Source: an uncultured Flavonifractor sp.
GTDB lineage: Bacteria > Bacillota > Clostridia > Oscillospirales > Oscillospiraceae
Assembly: GCA_947384055.1 (NCBI GenBank)
Contig: CANDFO010000052.1
Coordinates: forward strand, 1-17,354
Direction of reading: 5' to 3'
Length of the DNA stretch: 17,354 nucleotides
The number at the start of each line of letters is the position of its first letter. The stretch's first letter is position 1. This document shows, one piece after another, positions 5,855 through 11,582 of this stretch. Under the pieces are notes generated by a model, which saw only the letters and a program-made list of their open reading frames with translations, did not search any database and was not told the origin of the DNA. A program made the translations under genes and the position numbers.

Positions 5855-7642
5855 ATGAAAAGATGGGTTTCCCTTTTGCTGTGTCTAGCAATGCTTGTCC
5901 CCGCCGCAGGTGCGGTGGAGTTCAGCGATGTGCCCGGCAGCCACTGGGCTTATCATGCCATTCAGCAGGCAGCCGAACGGAAGGTGATAGAGGGCGTTGG
6001 AAACGGGAAATTTGCCCCCGGCCAGCCGGTGAGCTATGCCGCCTTTTCAACCATGCTGGTCAAAGCGTTTTACCCGGCTGAAGCCGGGGCCCAGACCCAG
6101 GGCGGCGTATGGTGGAGGCCCTATGCCGCGGTCATGGACGCCCGGGGGCTGACCGGCGGCACGCAGATTGAGGACGAGAGGGCCTGGGTACAGGTGATGG
6201 ATACCCCGGTCTCCCGCAATGAAATGGCGGTCCTGCTCTACAATCTGGCGGCAGAACAGGGGTTTGCCCTGCCCGGCAGCAGCGAGCTCCAGGCCGCGCA
6301 GAGCAGTATCGCGGATTTTGACACCATTCCCGGCCAGTACCGGACCGCCGTGTCCGTCTGCTACGCCGCCGGGCTCCTGACCGGGGGAGACGGGGGCAGA
6401 TTCAACGGGGAGAACACCATGACCCGGGCGGAGGCCGCTGTTGTGATGTCCCGCCTGCTGAACCCGGGCGGAGCCGGAAACCCTGCCGCGGCCCAAAATC
6501 CCGCCGCAGTCCCCCTGCAGAGCAGCCTGGACTGGAGCGAGGCCAAGCGGTTCGACCGGCTGGACAACAGCGTCTCCCGGCCCAAAACCGGCTACGCAAT
6601 CGGCTATTACACCATTGCCAACGGGGACGGCACCGTGTCCGGCCTGGTGGTTGACAATCAGACGGGCACCATCTCCGTGGAGCGCTTCGATGCCGGCGGA
6701 AAGGCCGTGTCCATGAAAACCCTGCCCCAGGAGCTGCCTATGTTCGGCGCTTTCTTCCCGGGGAGAGACTATAACTACATCGCGTATGGCCAAAGAAACG
6801 ACGGCAAAGACGACAGCCAGGAGGTCTGGCGGATTATCCAGTACGACAAGGACTGGAACCGGGTGGGAGCTGTTTCAGCCAACGGCAGGCAGACCTACAC
6901 CACGGAGCCCTTCCGCTCCACGGTGGCCCGTATGTCCGAGAGCGCGGACGGCAAAACAGTGGTACTTTACGCCGCCCGCACCCGGTACGACGGCCACCAG
7001 TCCAATATCACATTTATCATGGATGCAGCGCCCTTCCAGATGCGCACCGTAATGGGAGAGAAGTTCCCCAAAAACCATGTGAGCCACTCCTTTGGACAGT
7101 TTGTACAGTTTGACGGCAGTCAGATGGTCACGGTGGACCACGGGGACGCCTATCCCCGCTCCTTTGTCCTCCAGACCGGAGGGAAAACTTTGGAGCTGTT
7201 CCAATTTGCCGGAGCAATCGGCGACAATGTGACAAACGCCATTGGCAGCGGCTTTGCGTGCTCCGACAGCGGGTATCTGTTCCTGGCCTGCTCTGCCCGG
7301 CAGGACGGCTCCGGGCAGAACTGGCAGGTTGTGCTGCTGTATACGGATAAAAATGGGCGGAAGGTGGAGGAAACATGGCTGACCGACGGCAGCGCCCACA
7401 TCGACTGCGCCCGCCTGGTCAGGCTGGATGAGAATACCTTCGCGGCGCTGTGGGGAGCGGATAACGCCCTGTATTATCGGATGCTGGACGGCAGGGGAAA
7501 GCCTATGGGAGAGACGGTCCGCGCCGCCGGCATACCCATGCCCCCCACGCAGCCGGTGGTCCAGGACGGCGGAATCCGCTGGATTCAGCTCAATCCCGCC
7601 ACAAACGGCCCCTGCCTGTACACCCTGACCCCGCAGCGGTAA
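5855..7642 (+). CDS. Secreted protein with three SLH domains and an unrecognised C-terminal domain
   Basis: A 595-aa protein with an apparent signal peptide (MKRWVSLLLCLAMLVPAAGA, 1-20). Three S-layer-homology domains follow: about 23-72 (FSDVPGSHWAYHAI... FAPGQPVSYAAFS), 86-135 (WWRPYAAVMDARGLTGG... SRNEMAVLLYNL, rather degenerate) and 152-203 (IADFDTIPGQYRTAV... MTRAEAAVVMSRLL). SLH domains normally tether a protein to pyruvylated wall polymers. An Ala/Pro/Asn-rich linker (about 205-222) leads to some 370 residues with repeated short strands (SGLVVDNQTGTISVERFD, VWRIIQYDKDWNRVGAV, WQVVLLYTDKNGRKVEE), which look like a beta-propeller; I do not recognise the family. A striking motif is VDHGDAYPRS (427-436). 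The start at 5855 follows GGGAG by eight bases; two in-frame upstream starts exist (5822, 5840), and the first would hide the signal peptide. The gene is divergent from ribU and convergent with the ABC operon. Confidence 0.88.
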   Translation: MKRWVSLLLCLAMLVPAAGAVEFSDVPGSHWAYHAIQQAAERKVIEGVGNGKFAPGQPVSYAAFSTMLVKAFYPAEAGAQTQGGVWWRPYAAVMDARGLTGGTQIEDERAWVQVMDTPVSRNEMAVLLYNLAAEQGFALPGSSELQAAQSSIADFDTIPGQYRTAVSVCYAAGLLTGGDGGRFNGENTMTRAEAAVVMSRLLNPGGAGNPAAAQNPAAVPLQSSLDWSEAKRFDRLDNSVSRPKTGYAIGYYTIANGDGTVSGLVVDNQTGTISVERFDAGGKAVSMKTLPQELPMFGAFFPGRDYNYIAYGQRNDGKDDSQEVWRIIQYDKDWNRVGAVSANGRQTYTTEPFRSTVARMSESADGKTVVLYAARTRYDGHQSNITFIMDAAPFQMRTVMGEKFPKNHVSHSFGQFVQFDGSQMVTVDHGDAYPRSFVLQTGGKTLELFQFAGAIGDNVTNAIGSGFACSDSGYLFLACSARQDGSGQNWQVVLLYTDKNGRKVEETWLTDGSAHIDCARLVRLDENTFAALWGADNALYYRMLDGRGKPMGETVRAAGIPMPPTQPVVQDGGIRWIQLNPATNGPCLYTLTPQR

Positions 7643-7656
7643 TATGTTGTCAGGAA

Positions 7657-7691
7657 AGCCCGGTTCCCCCCTTTGCGGAGGGAACCGGGCT
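7657..7691. other. Perfect 12-bp hairpin after the SLH gene (copy 1)
   Basis: AGCCCGGTTCCC (7657-7668) pairs exactly with GGGAACCGGGCT (7680-7691). It starts 14 bases after the SLH stop but has no U-run on the plus strand. It has the same 3' arm as the hairpin at 7899-7931. It may once have been a terminator, or act as an mRNA 3'-end stabiliser. Confidence 0.6.
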
Positions 7692-7696
7692 GGAGC

Positions 7697-7893
7697 CTGT
7701 CGAAAAAGGCCAGAGGCCTTTTTCGACAGATAAGGATACGGCCTGCCGTGCGCACCCTTTGGGCACACTCGCAGGCCGCGAGGTGTCATTTTCGAGGCGT
7801 ATGTCCCCGAAAATGACCGATTTTGACTTTATTTCGCCGCCTTCGGGCGGCAAAACTCTGCGAGACTTTCCCGTGGGGGAAGTTGTTCGACAG
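7697..7893. repeat. 197-bp multi-hairpin dispersed repeat (MITE-like)
   Basis: The outer ends are inverted octamers CTGTCGAA (7697-7704) and TTCGACAG (7886-7893). Within are a perfect 15-bp hairpin (7697-7729, loop AGA), CGGCCTGC/GCAGGCCG, a 10-bp GTCATTTTCG/CGAAAATGAC stem (7785-7817), GCCGCC-TTCG-GGCGGC and ACTTTCCC/GGGGAAGT. The right 67 bases recur at 1-67. There is no convincing coding frame. The element sits between the convergent SLH and ABC-transporter genes. Whether it is mobile, an RNA or a terminator array cannot be decided here. Confidence 0.7.
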
Positions 7894-7898
7894 ACGGA

Positions 7899-7931
7899 AG
7901 CCCGGCTCCCCTATGACGAGGGAACCGGGCT
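7899..7931. terminator. Hairpin after the ABC operon (copy 2), possible terminator
   Basis: AGCCCGGCTCCC (7899-7910) pairs with GGGAACCGGGCT (7920-7931) with one C-A mismatch. TTTT (7931-7934) closes the plus-strand side, so it fits a plus-strand terminator best. On the minus strand it lies 13 bases after the ATPase stop, but the U-run there is weak. Confidence 0.5.
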
Positions 7932-7944
7932 TTTAAACAGAAAA

Positions 7945-8733
7945 TCAGTCGGAGAGGAGAATCCGGTCGTTGTCCAGGGCCTTTCCCGCGTTGGCGCGGA
8001 ACCGCCGGAGCAGGTCCTCCACCGTGAGGCCCGCCCGCTCCTGCCCGCCGATGTCCAGCACAATGCGGCCGCCGTCCATCATCAGAGTGCGGTTGCCCAG
8101 CTCCAGGGCCTGACGCATGTTGTGCGTGACCATCATAGTGGTCAGCCTGTGCTCCGCCACGATCTCCCGGGTGAGCCGGAGGACCTTTTCCGCCGCGCCG
8201 GGGTCCAGGGCGGCGGTGTGCTCATCCAGCAGCAGGAGCTTGGGGGGGACCATGGTGGCCATCAGCAGGGCCAGCGACTGCCGCTGCCCGCCGGAGAGCA
8301 GACCCACCGGCTGGCGCATCCGGTCCTCCAGGCCGATTTCCAGCAGGGCCAGCTTATCCCGGAACCGGGCCCGGTCCCCCCGGCCCAGCCGGGAGAACCA
8401 ACCGCCGCTGCCCGCCGCCAGCGCCAGATTTTCCTCGATGGTCATGCCGGGGGCGGTGCCCTTCATAGGGTCCTGGAAGAGGCGGCCGATGGACTTGGCC
8501 CGCCGGTACTCGGGGGCAAAGGTGATGTCTGCGCCGTCCAGCCGAATGGAGCCCCGGTCAGTGAGAAACGTACCCGCGATGGCGTTGAACAGCGTGGATT
8601 TTCCCGCTCCGTTGGAGCCGATGATGGTTACAAAATCTCCTGGGGCCAGATGGAGGGACAGGTCCGTCAGGGCCTTCTTTTCATTGACCGTGCCGGGGTT
8701 GAAGGTCTTGGAGAGATTTGTCAGCTCCAGCAT
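7945..8733 (-). CDS. trpZ: ABC transporter ATPase, tryptophan uptake (TrpZ-like)
   Basis: A 262-aa nucleotide-binding subunit that should power import through the adjacent permease. Walker A is GSNGAGKST at 39-47. The signature is LSGGQRQS, Walker B is LLLLDEHTAALDP, and the switch His is in MMVTHNMRQAL; all look intact. Length and motif spacing fit the LivF/LivG-like and PhnC-like importer ATPases found with ABC_sub_bind proteins. Its ATG (8733) comes one base after the permease TAA, so the two are translated together. AAAGGGGG lies about nine bases upstream. It is the last gene of the T-box-controlled operon, and substrate assignment comes from that leader, not from the ATPase itself. Confidence 0.9.
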   Translation of the reverse strand: MLELTNLSKTFNPGTVNEKKALTDLSLHLAPGDFVTIIGSNGAGKSTLFNAIAGTFLTDRGSIRLDGADITFAPEYRRAKSIGRLFQDPMKGTAPGMTIEENLALAAGSGGWFSRLGRGDRARFRDKLALLEIGLEDRMRQPVGLLSGGQRQSLALLMATMVPPKLLLLDEHTAALDPGAAEKVLRLTREIVAEHRLTTMMVTHNMRQALELGNRTLMMDGGRIVLDIGGQERAGLTVEDLLRRFRANAGKALDNDRILLSD

Positions 8734-8734
8734 A

Positions 8735-9679
8735 TTACACGTCCCCCTTTCCGGAGAATGCGGTGTTCCGGAAGGTCAGGCGGCGGCTGAGCTCCGGCCA
8801 GCGGCTTTTGAGATAGGGACCGGAGATGGCGATAACGACAATGACCGAGGATACCAGCTTGAGCATGAAGGCGGGCATGTCAAAGCGCAGGGCGATGGCG
8901 TATACCAGCCGGAACACGAAGGACCCCAGCACCACGCCGACGCCCCGGAGAAGGATGCTCCCCCTGCCCAGAAAAGCCCGGCCGATGAGCAGGGAAGCCA
9001 GGGCGATCGTCACCATCCCCTGCCCGATGCTGATGTCCACCGACTTCTGGGCCTGGGCCAGCAGACAGCCGGACAGACCGGTAAAGGCGTTGGCCACGCA
9101 CAGGCCCACGGTGGTGGTGAAGACGGGGTTGATGGAGGAGGCCCGGACCATCTCCGGATTGTCCCCGGTGGCCCGGATGGACAGCCCCAGCCGGGTATTT
9201 AAAAACAGCGTGAGCAAAACCAGCACCAGCGCCGCCGCCAGCAGCGCCACGAGCAGGGTGGACTGCCCGGCCAGGGGAGTGCCGCTGAGCAGGTCCCGGA
9301 CCAGGGTAAAGACCGTGCCGGTCTTGTTCATGTTCAGCAGGGAAGAGCCCCCCATGACGGCGATGTTGATGGAATACAGGGCGGTGTTGACGATGATGCC
9401 CGAGAGGAGGCTGTCCACCCCCAGGCGGGTCTGGAGCAGGGCGGTGACAAAGCCGGAGCAGACGCCTGCTCCCATGGCCGCCGGAAGAGAGAGCAGCGGG
9501 TGCCCGGACAGGGCCACCACCGCCCCCACTGCCGCCCCCAGGGTGAAGCACCCGTCGGTGGACAGGTCGCAGACATTGAGCATGGAGTAACTCAGGAAGA
9601 GGGCCAGAACAGTGAGCGAACAGATCAGCCCCAGCTCCAGGGCGGTCTGCCCCAGGGAGAGGACGGCGGAAAAATTCAT
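8735..9679 (-). CDS. trpY: ABC transporter permease, tryptophan uptake (TrpY-like)
   Basis: A 314-aa membrane permease of the branched-chain-amino-acid type (BPD_transp_2/LivH-like), with about eight to ten hydrophobic helices. Family patterns include MLNVCDLSTDGCFTLGAAVGA, LLSGIIVNTALYSINIAVMG and the coupling-loop sequence RATGDNPEMVRASSIN. It should form the channel that accepts the ligand from the downstream-read binding lipoprotein's gene product. The ATG at 9679 has GGAGG ten bases upstream. An 84-base gap without a clear terminator separates it from trpX, and one base separates it from trpZ. Confidence 0.9.
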   Translation of the reverse strand: MNFSAVLSLGQTALELGLICSLTVLALFLSYSMLNVCDLSTDGCFTLGAAVGAVVALSGHPLLSLPAAMGAGVCSGFVTALLQTRLGVDSLLSGIIVNTALYSINIAVMGGSSLLNMNKTGTVFTLVRDLLSGTPLAGQSTLLVALLAAALVLVLLTLFLNTRLGLSIRATGDNPEMVRASSINPVFTTTVGLCVANAFTGLSGCLLAQAQKSVDISIGQGMVTIALASLLIGRAFLGRGSILLRGVGVVLGSFVFRLVYAIALRFDMPAFMLKLVSSVIVVIAISGPYLKSRWPELSRRLTFRNTAFSGKGDV

Positions 9680-9763
9680 GGAATAGATACCTCCAGACAG
9701 AGGAGGCGCGGCGATAGGGAAAGTTGGCGCCGCGCCTCCGGAAATGACGGCTTTGCGGGGCGA

Positions 9764-10858
9764 TTATCCCTTCAGCTCGTCGAAGCTCTCGGCAGTGGTG
9801 ATGGTCTGAACCTTGGTGCACAGGGGGGCGAAGGCCGCCTCGATGGTGTCATAGTCCAGCCCCAGCGCTTCGCAGGTCTCAATATTGACAGTGGCGGTGC
9901 CATTATCAAAGGTCATAACCGGCGTTTCGGCCGGGTCTGCGCCGTCCAGCAGAACCTGGGCGATCATGCCGGCGGTCTCCACACCTAAATTGGCGTAGTC
10001 CACGCCGTAGCCCAGGAAGGCCCCGTTGAGGGCAAAGGAATCCGCCCCGGTGTAGTGGGGAATCCCCGCGTCAATCAGCGTCTCGTAAATGGAGAGCTCG
10101 GCGGTCATAATGGTATTGTCGGTGGGGGTAAAGACCGCGTCCACCCCGTCGGCCGCCAGCGCCTGGGCTGCCAGCATGACCTCGGCGTTATTGGTGCCGG
10201 TGCGCTCCACGTAGGCGATGCCATGAGCCTCCAGATACTCTTTGGCATGGGTGATAGGGGTGGCGGAGGAGTCCTGCCCCTGGTCGTAGAGCAGGCCGAT
10301 TTTGGAGGCGTCCGGATTGGCCGCAAAGATCAGGGACATGATGGAGTTGGTGTCCAGATAGTCGGAGGTGCCGGTGAGGTTGGCCCCGGGCTTCTCCAGA
10401 CTGTCCACCAGGCCCGCGCTCACCGGGTCGGACACGGCGGAGAAGATTACGGGAATATCGGTGCCCTCGGTGGCCGCCTGCATCGCCATGGCTACGGGAG
10501 TGGCGACGCCTACCATCAGGTCCACGCCGTCGGCCATAAAGTTGGCGATGATCTGATTCAGCACGGCGGCGTCGGCATTGCAGTTGTCATAGTCGATTTC
10601 AAAGCTCACGCCCCGCTCGACGCCGATGGCGGCCAGGCGGTCCTGAATGCTGCCGACGATTTGATTCAAAGAGGCGTCGTCCACATAGTTGCAGATGCCG
10701 ATTTTATACGTGGCCCCGCCGTCCTGGGCGGGGGCGCCGCCGTAGGGGGGAGCGGGGGTGGCGGCGGTGCCGGACCCGCTGGAGCAGGCGGCCAGCGAAA
10801 GCGTCAGCACCGCGGCGGCTGTCAGGGAAATAACCTTCTGTAAATTGTGCAGTTTCAT
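9764..10858 (-). CDS. trpX: ABC transporter substrate-binding lipoprotein, tryptophan uptake (TrpX-like)
   Basis: A 364-aa extracellular binding protein of the ABC_sub_bind (DUF534) family. A signal peptide ends in a lipobox LAAC (Cys25), followed by a Gly/Ser/Ala/Pro linker to about residue 45. Family hallmarks are YKIGICNYVDDASLNQIV, the VGVATPVAMAMQ loop, the highly typical FSAVSDPVSAGLVDSLEKPGANLTGTSD stretch split here as SAVSDPVSAGLVDS and PGANLTGTSD, and VFTPTDNTIM. Members are often labelled tryptophan/tyrosine transporters (TrpX in Streptococcus). The UGG T-box leader in front supports tryptophan. The ATG at 10858 follows GGAGG by eight bases; the same frame runs open to 11161, but that stretch is the T-box leader and the lipoprotein signal would be lost. 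First gene of the trpXYZ operon. Confidence 0.92.
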   Translation of the reverse strand: MKLHNLQKVISLTAAAVLTLSLAACSSGSGTAATPAPPYGGAPAQDGGATYKIGICNYVDDASLNQIVGSIQDRLAAIGVERGVSFEIDYDNCNADAAVLNQIIANFMADGVDLMVGVATPVAMAMQAATEGTDIPVIFSAVSDPVSAGLVDSLEKPGANLTGTSDYLDTNSIMSLIFAANPDASKIGLLYDQGQDSSATPITHAKEYLEAHGIAYVERTGTNNAEVMLAAQALAADGVDAVFTPTDNTIMTAELSIYETLIDAGIPHYTGADSFALNGAFLGYGVDYANLGVETAGMIAQVLLDGADPAETPVMTFDNGTATVNIETCEALGLDYDTIEAAFAPLCTKVQTITTAESFDELKG

Positions 10859-10935
10859 CGTGTGTTCCTCCAATATGATATGGATTTGGGAGGCAGATGG
10901 AGCCGTGCCCCTGCCGAAAGGCCCGGCGCTGAAAC

Positions 10936-10972
10936 AAAAAACGCTTTTGCCCCCTCTATGGGACAAAAGCGT
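10936..10972 (-). terminator. T-box intrinsic terminator
   Basis: ACGCTTTTG-TCCC (10972-10960 side) pairs with GGGGG-CAAAAGCGT, followed on the minus strand by six U's (10941-10936). It lies directly after the T-box sequence, as expected for transcriptional attenuation. Confidence 0.92.
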
Positions 10973-11213
10973 CTGCTTCTGCGATACCACCCAAATTGAC
11001 GTCATAGACGTCCGCTCGCTTCGCGCACCATCATGCGCGCCCGATGGATAACGGGTGGGGTCCCGTCGGCATCTACTTGGTTGCCCGTTCAAGCCGCCCT
11101 CGGAAGTCCATTCGCCGGTTTCCTCAGGTCCCGATTCCACCATCCGGGACTCTCTTTGCATCGGAATGCCGGGTACTCCTCTTCCTCACAGGTTTTCTTG
11201 GGTTCACTTGTTG
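10936..11213 (-). ncRNA. Tryptophan-specific T-box leader of trpXYZ
   Basis: Read on the minus strand: a stem I base GGAAG/CTTCC, a GAGGAGTAC K-turn-like side, AGAGAG (11155-11150), a GGTGG distal loop, and the specifier side CGAATGGAC with UGG at 11110-11108. The CCGG pairs above the internal loop support this fold. The T-box core GGGTGGTATCGC is at 10992-10981, followed by the terminator. Uncharged tRNA-Trp should promote read-through. The bulge reads UGGU; bacterial tRNA-Trp usually has G73, so the fourth pair would be a U-G wobble. Confidence 0.93.
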
Positions 11214-11219
11214 TGTTGT

Positions 11220-11248
11220 ATTATACGCACACGGCGACGGTTTGTCAA
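11220..11248 (-). promoter_or_regulatory. Sigma-A promoter for trpXYZ
   Basis: TTGACA (11248-11243), 17-base spacer, TATAAT (11225-11220): full consensus, with a start expected near 11213. A strong constitutive promoter suits control by attenuation. Confidence 0.93.
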
Positions 11249-11280
11249 CTGGTTTTTTCGGGACGCTTCCGGAATTTCCG

Positions 11281-11298
11281 CAAACCGCCGCAGGTTTG
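11281..11298. promoter_or_regulatory. Inverted repeat between divergent promoters
   Basis: CAAACC-GCCGCA-GGTTTG is a perfect 6-6-6 inverted repeat. It lies 10 bases before the distal kinase promoter and upstream of the trpXYZ promoter. It could be an operator or a chance hairpin. Confidence 0.3.
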
Positions 11299-11308
11299 GC
11301 GGCGCGCC

Positions 11309-11337
11309 TTGCCCCGGCGGAGGCGCTGTGCTATAAT
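11309..11337 (+). promoter_or_regulatory. Distal promoter candidate for the hybrid kinase
   Basis: TTGCCC (11309-11314), 17 bases, TATAAT (11332-11337). The -10 is perfect and the -35 matches four of six. It lies about 245 bases before the kinase start. Confidence 0.5.
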
Positions 11338-11410
11338 ATACCATATTTTCTCAGCGAGTGACTTCTGCCCGGCAGACATTTTTCCATGAATGAACAGAAT
11401 ATTTTGAAAG

Positions 11411-11439
11411 TTGACAGGTCAATACCTGTGGGATACAAT
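11411..11439 (+). promoter_or_regulatory. Proximal sigma-A promoter for the hybrid kinase, with operator-like palindrome
   Basis: TTGACA (11411-11416), 17 bases, TACAAT (11434-11439). The spacer region holds the perfect inverted repeat ACAGGT-CAAT-ACCTGT (11414-11429), overlapping the -35 end. A dimeric repressor bound here would block polymerase; which one is unknown. Confidence 0.75.
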
Positions 11440-11445
11440 AAACAG

Positions 11446-11582
11446 CGGACAGGATCACGCGCCGGGCGGCGGGCACGGGAATAGAGCGTTGTACCGTCAG
11501 GCCCGGCGGAAGCGTACGCAGGAGAGGGAAAATCTGCCGGCAGCCGGGACGGGGGCCGACAGATGGAAAGAAGGGGGCCGCC
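11446..11582 (+). other. Structured leader of the kinase mRNA
   Basis: The roughly 137-base leader holds GCCGGGC/GCCCGGC (11461-11467 with 11501-11507) and a second stem, ATCTG-CGGC with GCCG-CAGAT (11532-11564), ending a few bases before the SD AAGGGGG. I could not match it to a known riboswitch class. Confidence 0.35.

Noticed and set aside
7759..8790. Plus-strand frame through the repeat and opposite trpZ
   Set aside because: It covers the hairpin repeat and the ATPase in antisense; the ATPase motifs are all intact on the minus strand.
10055..10843. Gly/His-rich plus-strand frame opposite trpX
   Set aside because: Its composition is a direct consequence of the Ala/Asp/Thr-rich trpX codons; it has no SD and no motif.
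10859..11161. N-terminal extension of the tryptophan-binding protein frame
   Set aside because: It overlaps the T-box leader and terminator and would bury the lipoprotein signal. The SD is placed for the ATG at 10858.
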